This document shows positions 7,704 through 14,524 of a stretch of DNA of 14,699 bases, piece after piece. Source of the DNA: Candidatus Desantisiibacteriota bacterium (GTDB lineage: Bacteria; UBA9089; CG2-30-40-21). The first letter of the stretch is position 1; each line of letters opens with the position of its first letter. The position numbers and the translations under genes are program-made. The DNA lies in NCBI GenBank assembly GCA_016208205.1, contig JACQYP010000082.1:1-14699 (forward strand). Reading direction: 5' to 3'. The notes under the pieces are model-generated. The model searched no databases and had not been told where the DNA came from. It saw only the letters and a list, made by a program, of their open reading frames with translations.

Positions 7704-8327
7704 ATGTTTACTGGAATTATTGAAGAGATTGGAACAATAAAACAAAAATCAGCATACTCCATAGTGATTGGTGCGGAAATAATTGTTTCTGACCTGAGAT
7801 GCGGGGATAGCGTTGCTGTTAACGGAACATGTCTTACCGCAACTAAGATAAATAAAGATTCCTTTGCTGCAGATATATCCCCTGAAACCCTGCGGTTAAC
7901 CAATCTTCAAAACCTAACACCTGGTGATAAGGTCAATATGGAAAGGGCTCTTAAATTAGAAAGCCGTATGGGCGGGCATTTGGTGACAGGTCATATCGAT
8001 GGAATAATAAAATTGATTGAAAAGAAAAAGGATGCTGAATCATTGGTTTTAAGATTTTCAACCACTGATGATTTGAGTCGATACATTATCAAAAAAGGGT
8101 CGGTTTGTGTCGATGGGGTCAGCTTGACTGTGGTTGATATTACTGGAAATATCTTTTCTGTGTGTGTTATTCCACATACTGCTCATCAGACTACATTGTT
8201 TTTGAGACAGATAGGGTATCTGTCAAATTTAGAGGTAGATATTATTGGGAAATATATAGAAAAACTTATCCAGCCTGCAAAGCAGGGATTAACCAATAAT
8301 TTTCTGGCTGAACATGGGCTTAGGTAG
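7704..8327 (+). CDS. ribE: Riboflavin synthase (alpha subunit)
   Basis: A 207-residue cytoplasmic enzyme that converts two 6,7-dimethyl-8-ribityllumazine molecules to riboflavin and a pyrimidinedione recycled by lumazine synthase. Two lumazine-binding barrels are visible: [10 protein letters not shown] opens the first, and [12 protein letters not shown] (89-100) marks the junction to the second. GVSLTVVDI (138-146), IPHTAHQTT (156-164) and [10 protein letters not shown] (175-184) complete the second barrel. Length and ends are normal for the family (E. coli about 213). The start is fixed by MFTGI, the standard N-terminus, although no ribosome site precedes it; translation is probably leaderless. 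ribBA follows after 50 bp on the same strand, and the two probably share the transcript. Lumazine synthase and the deaminase-reductase are not in the window. The symbol follows E. coli usage (also called ribC). Confidence 0.97.
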   Translation: MFTGIIEEIGTIKQKSAYSIVIGAEIIVSDLRCGDSVAVNGTCLTATKINKDSFAADISPETLRLTNLQNLTPGDKVNMERALKLESRMGGHLVTGHIDGIIKLIEKKKDAESLVLRFSTTDDLSRYIIKKGSVCVDGVSLTVVDITGNIFSVCVIPHTAHQTTLFLRQIGYLSNLEVDIIGKYIEKLIQPAKQGLTNNFLAEHGLR

Positions 8328-8377
8328 TAAGTAGAGATGTATTGACTCCTGAATACCTAAAAAATGAGGTGATATTT

Positions 8378-9577
8378 ATGCTGTTTGCATCTATTCCAGA
8401 GGCGATTGAGGAGATAAAATCAGGCAGAATGCTGATTGTTGTTGATGACGAGGATCGGGAAAATGAGGGCGATCTGGTCATGGCGTCTGAAATGGTCACA
8501 CCAGAGGCAATCAACTTTATGGCAAGGTATGGCAGGGGTCTTATCTGTTTACCCATTATTGGGGCACGATTAGACGAATTAGGATTAAGCCCTATGGTTA
8601 ATGACTCCTCTGACATATTAGAAACAGCTTTTACGGTTTCTATAGATGCTAAGTTTGTTACAACTACAGGAATATCTGCCTATGACCGGGCAGCAACCAT
8701 TAAAACTGTTCTTGACCCAAAGACACAACGCAGCGATCTTGCCAGACCAGGGCATATTTTCCCATTAAGGGCACAGGATGGCGGTGTATTAAAACGGACA
8801 GGTCATACAGAGGCATCCGTGGATCTGGCAAAGCTTGCCGGACTTTATCCATCCGGGGTAATATGTGAGATTATGGATGAAGACGGCAATATGGCTCGCC
8901 TTCCAAAACTACTTGAGGTAGCTAAGGAACATAACCTGAAGATAATAACCATTGCCGACCTTATTGCCTATCGCCGAAAAACAGAAAAATTAGTAAGAAG
9001 GGAAACTGAAACAATATTGCCTACAGATTTTGGTGAGTTTACTATCATAGGCTATGAATCATCGGTTGATAACTCGCATCACATTGCTCTGGTAAAGGGA
9101 TGTGTTGAAAATAAACAAAATGTCCTTGTGCGGGTACATTCCCAGTGCCTTACCGGCGATCTCTTCAAGTCTCAGAGATGTGATTGCGGACAACAATTTG
9201 AGCAGGCAATGAATATGATAGAAAAAGAGGGTTGCGGTGTCCTGCTCTATCTGCTTCAGGAAGGCAGGGGTATTGGTTTAATCAATAAACTCAAGGCATA
9301 CTCTATTCAGGATGAAGGCTTTGATACGGTTGAAGCCAATCAAAGGCTTGGATTCAAGCCTGACCTCAGGGATTATGGGATTGGGGCACAGATACTATCT
9401 GATCTTGGTCTTTCAACAATACGGCTCATAACCAATAACCCTCGAAAGATTGTTGGATTGGAAGGGTATGGTCTTTCTGTCGTAGAACGAGTACATATTG
9501 ATATACCGCCAACAAAGAATAATCTGTTCTATCTTCAAACCAAACAAAAGAAATTAGGACACCTTTTGGAGATGTAG
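8378..9577 (+). CDS. ribBA: Bifunctional 3,4-dihydroxy-2-butanone-4-phosphate synthase / GTP cyclohydrolase II
   Basis: A 399-residue enzyme supplying both starting units of riboflavin. The RibB half (about 1-200) has [11 protein letters not shown] (23-33), TGISAYDRA (97-105) and RPGHIFPL with [11 protein letters not shown] (123-146), and forms the four-carbon unit from ribulose 5-phosphate. The RibA half (about 205-399) opens GTP: zinc ligands C257, C268 and C270, [11 protein letters not shown] (291-301), and Y308, D329 and R331, which match the E. coli catalytic Tyr105, Asp126 and Arg128. The start at 8378 has GAGGTG 7 nt upstream; a TTG at 8342 would add 12 residues but lacks support. Two usually conserved positions differ: HSQC replaces HSEC (Q256), and LQEGR replaces RQEGR (L293). 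The gene lies 50 bp after ribE in a probable two-gene operon. Confidence 0.96.
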   Translation: MLFASIPEAIEEIKSGRMLIVVDDEDRENEGDLVMASEMVTPEAINFMARYGRGLICLPIIGARLDELGLSPMVNDSSDILETAFTVSIDAKFVTTTGISAYDRAATIKTVLDPKTQRSDLARPGHIFPLRAQDGGVLKRTGHTEASVDLAKLAGLYPSGVICEIMDEDGNMARLPKLLEVAKEHNLKIITIADLIAYRRKTEKLVRRETETILPTDFGEFTIIGYESSVDNSHHIALVKGCVENKQNVLVRVHSQCLTGDLFKSQRCDCGQQFEQAMNMIEKEGCGVLLYLLQEGRGIGLINKLKAYSIQDEGFDTVEANQRLGFKPDLRDYGIGAQILSDLGLSTIRLITNNPRKIVGLEGYGLSVVERVHIDIPPTKNNLFYLQTKQKKLGHLLEM

Positions 9578-9654
9578 GCGTTTAGCCACAGAGGTCACAG
9601 AGAGCACAGAGCACAGATATGCTTAATAAGGGCACAATCTGCGATTTTTAAGAT

Positions 9655-9736
9655 ATACCCACGAAAGGCACGAAAAGAACACGAAAAGTTCTGTCCGATT
9701 ATTAATTTTCGAGTGTTTCGTGTCTTTCGTGGGTAT
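9655..9736. repeat. Long imperfect hairpin of CACGAAAG-type repeats
   Basis: The arm atacccacgaaaggcacg... (9655-9687) is inverted at 9706-9736 (...cgtgtctttcgtgggtat). The terminal 13 bp pair perfectly, with small bulges further in, leaving an 18 nt loop. The transcript could form a stem of about 30 bp. There is no terminal T run, so it is not a classical terminator. It belongs to an often-seen class of intergenic repeats of unknown function. Confidence 0.8.
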
Positions 9737-9745
9737 TTAATGCAG

Positions 9746-9762
9746 GGTGCGTTGCACGCACC
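9746..9762. repeat. GGTGCGT hairpin repeat, copy 1
   Basis: Arms GGTGCGT (9746-9752) and ACGCACC (9756-9762) enclose a 3 nt loop. It is one of several short palindromes sharing the GGTGCRT core in this window (also near 12306, 12368, 14026 and 14049), all outside genes. Confidence 0.7.
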
Positions 9763-9926
9763 GTATTACTATGTGAGCAAAATCGTTATCTGTGACCTCG
9801 ATGAGTATAACAGAGTATAGATTTTGTCTGTATTCTGATTTTCCTCTGTGAGCTCTGTGTTCTCTACCGGCAAGTTGTTTCAGTATGTTAAATAGGCAGA
9901 TTATCCATATCCGGGAGATACAGAAA

Positions 9927-10877
9927 ATGATTACTAAGCTATTAACCTTATCGCTAATATTACTATTACCATATAGTTGTCTTGCAGGGGTTGTTCCATC
10001 CCCATACCCTGCAGATGTAATTGTCTTGCCGGGTGATGGGCAAAAACCAATCTTAGAGTTGATTCAAAATGCTACAGAATCTATCTGGGTATGCACCTAT
10101 GAATTATCAGATAAAAAGATTATCAGCAGTTTGGCTGCGGCAAAGCAATGTGGAGTGGATGTCCGTGTTATGTTGGAAGGGAAACCATACGGAAGCAGTA
10201 CGGTTAATACTGAAACAGCTAAAAAACTGATTGGGGCAGGGATAGCCTTCAGCTGGAGTAATTTCCAATTTATCCTTACCCATGCTAACTATATTATTAT
10301 TGACCATCGCAAGGTAGCATTGATAACCCTTGACCTGACTGAATCAAGCCTTGCTCAGTATCGTGGATACGGTATATTTATCAGTGATCCAAAGGTTGCC
10401 GGTGAAGCAGAGGCTGTCTTTATTGCAGACTGGCAAAAAAAGGAATATATTCCTGTCTGTCCATGTATGCTTATCAGTCCTGATAACTCAAAACAAAAAC
10501 TGCTTGAGATTATCTCTTGCGCAAAGAAAAAGATATGGATACAGGCACATCTTCTGCAGAATGAGGAAATAATGGATTCCATTATTGAGGCAAAAAGACG
10601 AGGGGTGAATATAAAGATTATACTGGCTGAGGCAACACCTTCGGCAAATGATATTAATCTTAAAACACAAAGATACCTTTCTAAACAAGGGATTCGCATT
10701 GAATTTCAACGAACACCCTATCCCCACGGTACTATGATGCTTATTGATGAAAGGATAGCCTTTGTCGGGTCACAAGGCTTAGATACTCAATCGCTGGAGG
10801 ATAATAGAGAAATGGGAATAGTCATTACCTCCTCTAATGCAATCAAGAGATTGAAATGGATGTTCTCGCATGATTAA
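9927..10877 (+). CDS. Exported phospholipase D-fold protein with degenerate catalytic motifs
   Basis: A 316-residue protein with a signal peptide (MITKLL, hydrophobic to about 18, probable cleavage after A20) and two PLD-like halves. The first motif reads THANYIIID...TLDLTESSL (118-141): H119 is kept but N121 replaces the catalytic lysine. The second reads HGTMMLID...GSQGL (267-285) followed by NREMGI (293-298): H267 is kept but T269 replaces lysine. The context (DLT.S..., SL..NREMG) matches the PLDc_2 type, so the fold is clear while hydrolysis is doubtful. It may bind phosphodiesters, lipid or nucleic acid in the periplasm. The start at 9927 is chosen for the signal peptide and an upstream GGGAG; an ATG at 9885 would add 14 residues before it. 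The flanking gaps are repeat-filled, so it is probably transcribed alone. Confidence 0.85.
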   Translation: MITKLLTLSLILLLPYSCLAGVVPSPYPADVIVLPGDGQKPILELIQNATESIWVCTYELSDKKIISSLAAAKQCGVDVRVMLEGKPYGSSTVNTETAKKLIGAGIAFSWSNFQFILTHANYIIIDHRKVALITLDLTESSLAQYRGYGIFISDPKVAGEAEAVFIADWQKKEYIPVCPCMLISPDNSKQKLLEIISCAKKKIWIQAHLLQNEEIMDSIIEAKRRGVNIKIILAEATPSANDINLKTQRYLSKQGIRIEFQRTPYPHGTMMLIDERIAFVGSQGLDTQSLEDNREMGIVITSSNAIKRLKWMFSHD

Positions 10878-10913
10878 AGGGGGTGGATATAACAAGTAGT
10901 GTCAAAGGGATTT

Positions 10914-11012
10914 AATCCGCAGATTACGCAGATTAAAAAAGTTTTTTGACAGGAGGATAACCGTTTACGGTTACATTTATTAAATCTGCGAAAATCTGCG
11001 AAATCTGCGGAT
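10914..11012. repeat. CGCAGATTA-type inverted repeat pair
   Basis: aatccgcagattacgcagattaa (10914-10936) faces three tandem aatctgcg units (about 10982-11012) in inverse orientation. Between them lies a small perfect palindrome, taaccgt-tt-acggtta (10958-10973). The whole can fold as a cruciform or an RNA hairpin upstream of the foldase gene. It ends about 28 bp before that gene's ribosome site. Confidence 0.8.
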
Positions 11013-11051
11013 AAAAAATCTGTGAATTATTGATTAGTTAAGGAGGATAGA

Positions 11052-12302
11052 ATGCGTAAGTTATTGTATGGAATAGGGGCAGGGTTAATATTTGCAACCC
11101 TTGCTCAGGCTCAATCTACAACCGTAGCAGTGGTTGGAAGCAACACGATTACCACAGCTCAATTGGAGAAAACAATGGGAACATCAAGTATAGATCTTCA
11201 GGCAACAGAGACAAAAACAGCATTAAAGGGATTGATTGAGGATGAGATTATCCGACAAGAGGCAAAGCTGCAGGGGATTGTTGTTGATCCAAAGCAAATA
11301 GACCAAGTGGTTAATATTGTTAAACAAAGGTTTCCTGATGAGGCAGGTTTTGAAGATGCCCTGTCAAAGGAAGGGATAACACTTGATGATCTAAAGATGA
11401 GGGGACAAATTGTCTTCCAGAAGGTACAGTTGACAGCCAGATGTGTTATACCAAGGGTAGGAATTACTCAACAGATGTTTGAAAGGTTTTGTGAGGATTA
11501 TGCTGTCAAGGTTCATGCCCGGCATATATTAGTAGCCACAGAGGAAGAGGCAGCAAGCTTGCTTAAACAGATAAAGGAAGGGGCAGACTTTGCTACTGTT
11601 GCAAAAGAGCATTCTACATGCCCCAGTCATGTAAATGGTGGTGACCTTGGATTCTTTGGCTGTGGACAGATGGTTAAGGAATTTGAGGATACAGCCTTTA
11701 GCCTGACAAAGGAAAATCCATTGTCAGGGGTGGTAAAAACCCAGTTTGGGTATCATCTGATACAGTTTATTGATCGTGCCCCGGCAGAAAAGAAAAAGGT
11801 AGAGATAGAAAATATGGATGTCCGGCATATTCTGGTAAAAACAGAGGAAGAGGCAGCGAGCTTGCTCAAACAGATAAAGGAAGGGGCAAACTTTGCCGAG
11901 CTGGCCGGCAAGCATTCCACATGCCCGAGTCGTTCAAAGGGTGGTGACCTTGGATTCTTTGGCCGTGGACAGATGGTTAAGGAATTTGAGGATGCAGCCT
12001 TTAGCCTGACAAAGGAAAACCCATTATCAGGTATAGTAAAAACCCAGTTCGGATACCATATCCTTCAATTTGTGGACAAAAAGATAGAAACAAGAGAGGA
12101 ATCAATAGAGATAGATGCAGTAAAAAAAGACTTGTTTGGTCAGTTAATGGGACAAGGCTTTATTGTGGCTGGAGAGGGACTCCAGATACAAATATTAAAG
12201 CCTTTAGAGGAACGGTTTATTGGCGATAGTCTGAGGATAGCCTATGATAAATGGATAGAGGAAGCAAAAAAGAAGCTTGGGGTAAAGGTAAGCGTGCAGT
12301 AA
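11052..12302 (+). CDS. Exported SurA/PrsA-like peptidyl-prolyl isomerase with two tandem parvulin domains
   Basis: A 416-residue foldase. The signal peptide (MRKLLYGIG..., AQA at 18-20) would be cut before Q21. A SurA_N-like chaperone region follows (about 25-150), then two rotamase domains: HARHILV to about 250, and DVRHILV (256-262) to about 353. Each contains the parvulin signature HSTCPS..GGDLGFFG.GQMVKEFE and ends in TQFGYHxxQF. A helical tail (about 360-416) resembles the C-terminal chaperone part of such proteins. It should catalyse prolyl cis-trans isomerisation and assist folding outside the cytoplasm, in the periplasm if the cell is diderm. The start has a strong AAGGAGG site. The two domains are nearly identical, repeating at a spacing of exactly 303 bp, so a recent internal duplication is likely. 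The first domain has Cys where the second has Arg (FFGCGQ against FFGRGQ). Confidence 0.93.
   Translation: MRKLLYGIGAGLIFATLAQAQSTTVAVVGSNTITTAQLEKTMGTSSIDLQATETKTALKGLIEDEIIRQEAKLQGIVVDPKQIDQVVNIVKQRFPDEAGFEDALSKEGITLDDLKMRGQIVFQKVQLTARCVIPRVGITQQMFERFCEDYAVKVHARHILVATEEEAASLLKQIKEGADFATVAKEHSTCPSHVNGGDLGFFGCGQMVKEFEDTAFSLTKENPLSGVVKTQFGYHLIQFIDRAPAEKKKVEIENMDVRHILVKTEEEAASLLKQIKEGANFAELAGKHSTCPSRSKGGDLGFFGRGQMVKEFEDAAFSLTKENPLSGIVKTQFGYHILQFVDKKIETREESIEIDAVKKDLFGQLMGQGFIVAGEGLQIQILKPLEERFIGDSLRIAYDKWIEEAKKKLGVKVSVQ
11517..12076 (+). repeat. Tandem 303 bp duplication encoding the two parvulin domains
   Basis: Sequence from about 11517 recurs about 303 bp (101 codons) later with few changes. 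For example gaggaagaggcagc occurs at 11541 and 11844, and the GGDLGFF and KEFEDxAFSLTKENPLSG stretches are nearly identical at DNA level. The intervening linker (PAEKKKVEIENM) appears only once. Such similarity suggests a recent duplication or continuing gene conversion. Confidence 0.85.
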
Positions 12303-12305
12303 TTT

Positions 12306-12392
12306 CATGGTGCGTCCAAGGAACGCACCATGTTTGGTGGCACAGGCATCATTGCCTGTGAAAGCTGAGGGTGCGTTCAGAGAATGCACCCT
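12306..12392. repeat. Three hairpins in a row (GGTGCGT family plus CACAGGCA)
   Basis: Hairpin one has 10 bp arms, catggtgcgt (12306-12315) and acgcaccatg (12323-12332). Hairpin two is cacaggca-tcat-tgcctgtg (12341-12360). Hairpin three pairs agggtgcgttc (12368-12378) with gaatgcaccct (12382-12392), with one G-T pair. They fill the gap between the foldase and NTPase genes. No T run follows, so termination is uncertain. Confidence 0.75.
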
Positions 12393-12416
12393 ATTATCCC
12401 TGTTAGAGGTGAAGAA

Positions 12417-13475
12417 ATGAAGCTTGGTATAATTGGCAGTAGATATTCCGGCAAAACCAGCCTGTTTAATGGACTGACCTGTTCAAATGCAGATATTGCC
12501 GGGTATCAAAAGAGTAAAGTAAATATCAGCGTGATTAAGGTTCCGGATGAGCGAATGCAAAGGTTGATTGCAATGTATCAGCCAAAAAAGATAACCTATG
12601 CCTCAATTGAGTTTATTGACCCTGCCAATCCGGCTGATTCAGAGGAGATTGGATCACAAAGATTAGGACAACTTCGAGAGGTTGATGCCTTTGTCCATGT
12701 TATCCGCTGTTTCAAAGATTCTGCTGCGGGTATCTCTAATATCAATCCGGCAGAAGAGATAGAGTCTATAGGGCTGGAATTGATCCTGGCTGATATGGAT
12801 TCTATCCAGCGAAAAAAAGAACGGTTAGAAAAGCAGGCACGGTCAGGAGATGCCAAGATAAAGGAACAGATAAAGATACTTGAAGGCTTAAAGGCAACCC
12901 TTGATAACAACCTTCCGCTTAGAAGCAGAAAGATTACCCTGGAGGAACAAGTTATCGTTGATGAGCTTCAATTATTAACCTCGCGACAAATTTTATATGT
13001 AGCAAATATTGATGAGAATGATGTCCCTGGGGATGCGGCTGTCAAAATAATCTCTGATATCCTTGGAGAAAATACCTCAATTATTGCTGTTTGTGCCAAA
13101 ATAGAGGCAGAGCTTGGTCAGCTTGAAGAGGATGAAAGAAGAGAATACATGAAAGAGCTTGGCATGGAAAGCTCAGGGATAGATAAACTGATTAATACCT
13201 GCTATAAGATGCTCGATCTGGTCACATTCTTTACCTGCGGACCAAAAGAGGTCAAGGCATATCCAGTGCCGAGACATACCAAAGCCCCCCATGCTGCCGG
13301 TAAGGTACATTCAGATATAGAAAGGGGATTTATCCGGGCAGAGGTAATGAATTATAAAGACCTAATTGCCCTCGGCTCAGAGGCAGCGGTTAAAGAAAAA
13401 GGCTTGTTTCGGGTTGAAGGCAAGGAGTATGAGGTGCAGGATGGGGATATGTTCTGTTTCAGGTTTAATGTATAG
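12417..13475 (+). CDS. YchF/DUF933-type P-loop NTPase with TGS-like C-terminal domain
   Basis: A 352-residue Obg-superfamily NTPase. The P-loop is GSRYSGKTS (7-15) in place of the PNVGKS form of true YchF. NIDE (197-200) fits the NxxE base-recognition motif that makes YchF prefer ATP. A coiled-coil insertion spans about 125-165. CAKIEAEL (226-233) and the C-terminal part from FFTCGPKEVKAY (271-282) through AAGKVHSD and GFIRAEV to DGDMFCFRFNV match YchF's TGS-bearing end. The expected DxAG switch motif reads DPANPAD (68-74), without the glycine and with a shortened switch loop. It is therefore better called a YchF paralogue than YchF itself; a role around ribosomes or stress is only analogy. 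The start at 12417 has AGAGGTG upstream; an ATG at 12384 lies inside a hairpin repeat and is unlikely. Confidence 0.88.
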   Translation: MKLGIIGSRYSGKTSLFNGLTCSNADIAGYQKSKVNISVIKVPDERMQRLIAMYQPKKITYASIEFIDPANPADSEEIGSQRLGQLREVDAFVHVIRCFKDSAAGISNINPAEEIESIGLELILADMDSIQRKKERLEKQARSGDAKIKEQIKILEGLKATLDNNLPLRSRKITLEEQVIVDELQLLTSRQILYVANIDENDVPGDAAVKIISDILGENTSIIAVCAKIEAELGQLEEDERREYMKELGMESSGIDKLINTCYKMLDLVTFFTCGPKEVKAYPVPRHTKAPHAAGKVHSDIERGFIRAEVMNYKDLIALGSEAAVKEKGLFRVEGKEYEVQDGDMFCFRFNV

Positions 13476-13489
13476 GGGAGACACAAAAC

Positions 13490-13660
13490 TTGTAAGCATT
13501 CAGGTATCAGCAATCAGGTAAGACCAGTGAAATCAACACAGTTGGGGTATTAAACAAAGCAGTATACTTTTATTTGCCCTCCTGCCTCAGAACTCCTAAC
13601 CCTCTTGAATCTGAGGGTTAGGATGTTGATACCTGACACTTGATTACTGAAACCTTACAA
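13490..13660. mobile_element. Second inverted-repeat element, degenerate ends, related to the one at 7360-7573
   Basis: The left end TTGTAAGCATTCAG (13490-13503) and right end CTGAAACCTTACAA (13647-13660) pair at 12 of 14 positions. The left end matches the 7360 element's TTGTAACTACTCAGG at 11 of 15 positions. Subterminal words aatca and caggtatca also recur inverted. A perfect hairpin, cctaaccctc/gagggttagg (13595-13604 and 13613-13622, 8 nt loop), lies inside. No coding remnant was recognised. The right end falls 4 bp before the ribosome site of the next gene. Confidence 0.5.
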
Positions 13661-13677
13661 AAATGGAGATGAAAATT

Positions 13678-13995
13678 ATGGCAATAAGCTTAAAAAAAAT
13701 TGCAGAAGAACTCTTTATTAATCGTAATGAACTTATTAGACAAGGCATTATTTCTCTTCTTAAAGAGCAATTATGCATCTGTAATACTGAAAGATTAGCA
13801 CTGTGTAATAAGTTTGGTGTTTCCTCTCTGGAAGAAATGGATAAGTTGGTGATTGAAGGTAATGTGGAAGAAGACGATATATTGGATGACTTCCAAAGAG
13901 TTGACTTTCTTACCTCTAATGTAAAGAAAATTAAAAAGTTACTAATTTACCGTAGAGTTCTGCAAAAGGAAAATATAATCTTTTTTCTCACATAA
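13678..13995 (+). CDS. Small helical protein of unknown function, antitoxin-like
   Basis: A 105-residue, mostly helical, charged protein. The N-terminal 30 residues (MAISLKKIAEELFINRNELIRQGI) look like a small DNA-binding or helix-turn-helix start. The middle (KFGVSSLEEMDKLVIEGNVEEDDILDDFQRVDFL, residues 45-78) and KKIKKLL (83-89) recall small bacterial and archaeal proteins that sit beside toxin genes. No toxin partner follows before the window end. The start at 13678 has GGAG 9 nt upstream; the ATG at 13663 would place that ribosome site inside the gene. Codon use is more AT-rich than that of its left-hand neighbours. The tail after 90 (YRRVLQKENIIFFLT) may be an extension created by loss of the original stop. 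Confidence 0.6.
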   Translation: MAISLKKIAEELFINRNELIRQGIISLLKEQLCICNTERLALCNKFGVSSLEEMDKLVIEGNVEEDDILDDFQRVDFLTSNVKKIKKLLIYRRVLQKENIIFFLT

Positions 13996-14025
13996 AGCCA
14001 CAAACTAACAAAGATTTCTCGGTAG

Positions 14026-14077
14026 GGTGCATTTTATGCACCAAATATGCATAGGGTGCGTATGACACACCCTATGC
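14026..14077. repeat. Two adjacent GGTGC-core hairpins
   Basis: The first is ggtgcat-ttt-atgcacc (14026-14042). The second has perfect 10 bp arms gcatagggtg (14049-14058) and caccctatgc (14068-14077) around a 9 nt loop. Both carry the core seen at 9746, 12306 and 12368. Without a T run they are better called dispersed palindromes than terminators. Confidence 0.7.
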
Positions 14078-14162
14078 TGCTCAATCCGCTTGGGTTCGAT
14101 TACACTTGATGTTTTTGGCAAGTACTAAGTGTAAATACTGAATGTCCAATGTTACCCTGATT

Positions 14163-14195
14163 TGAACCATGCCCTAATTGGGTACGGTTCATTTT
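14163..14195 (+). terminator. Possible Rho-independent terminator
   Basis: tgaaccatgccc (14163-14174) pairs with gggtacggttca (14180-14191), with one A-C mismatch and one G-U pair around a 5 nt loop. It is followed by TTTT, ATCG and TTTT. It could end plus-strand transcripts from the upstream genes. The T tract is short, so support is moderate. Confidence 0.4.
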
Positions 14196-14252
14196 ATCGT
14201 TTTCCATGTGAACCTATTTCACAGGTCGAAAAAATTTATGTAAAAATTGTTG

Positions 14253-14280
14253 TTGACAAAATTTTTGTTTAGAGTATATT
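14253..14280 (+). promoter_or_regulatory. Promoter-like site P1
   Basis: TTGACA (14253-14258) and TATATT (14275-14280) are 16 bp apart in AT-rich DNA, reading rightward. The nearest coding start downstream is at 14525, so any transcript begins with a long leader. Confidence 0.5.
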
Positions 14281-14348
14281 AAAAATAACCCTTTATGACT
14301 TAATAAGTTAGGAAAGATTCAATAAAAATTCTCTATCAAAAGTTTTTC

Positions 14349-14377
14349 TTGACTAATCCTAAAATTTTTAGTATACT
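14349..14377 (+). promoter_or_regulatory. Promoter-like site P2
   Basis: TTGACT (14349-14354) and TATACT (14372-14377) are 17 bp apart. A start near 14384 would give a leader of about 140 nt before the remnant gene at 14525. The spacer and flanks (aaaatttttagtata) resemble those of P1. Confidence 0.55.
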
Positions 14378-14524
14378 TTACTTATTGCCTGATTTTGTTG
14401 AAAAACAACTTTTCGGAAAATGGCCTTGTGTCCCTTAATTCCTTAAGTTTTTCTTAAAATTGTCGATATGATTAAATAGATAGAGCTGATTGAATATACA
14501 GGGGTTTTGATAAGGGAGAGGGAG

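Larger units (their letters stand above)
9578..9926. other. Gene-free gap filled with nested inverted repeats
   Basis: No coding frame is supported here. Outer repeats of the CACAGAG type (9588-9617) face ctctgtgagctctgtgttct near 9843-9865. Inside them a CACGAAAG hairpin (arms 9655-9687 and 9706-9736) and a GGTGCGT/ACGCACC hairpin (9746-9762) follow. Together they nearly fill the gap between ribBA and the PLD-like gene. Confidence 0.8.
13996..14524. other. Long gap without genes: hairpins, possible terminator, two promoters
   Basis: No credible gene is seen in these 529 bases. In order they hold two GGTGCRT-type hairpins (14026-14077), a terminator-like stem (14163-14195) and a very AT-rich stretch with two promoter-like sites (14253-14280 and 14349-14377). 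A leader of about 140 bases then precedes the transposase-like remnant. Confidence 0.7.

Noticed and set aside
7649..7903. Minus-strand open frame of 84 codons across the start of ribE
   Set aside because: It lies antisense to ribE, has no family resemblance and no ribosome site; it is a shadow of the real gene.
8320..8616. Minus-strand open frame of 98 codons over the start of ribBA
   Set aside because: Serine- and isoleucine-rich shadow of the conserved RibB N-terminus, with no independent support.
12306..12392. Rho-independent terminators after the foldase gene
   Set aside because: The hairpins are perfect but none is followed by a T run, and they share a core with repeats elsewhere.
14086..14105. 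tRNA-like T-arm (gggttcgattacac)
   Set aside because: No acceptor, D or anticodon stems can be found around it.
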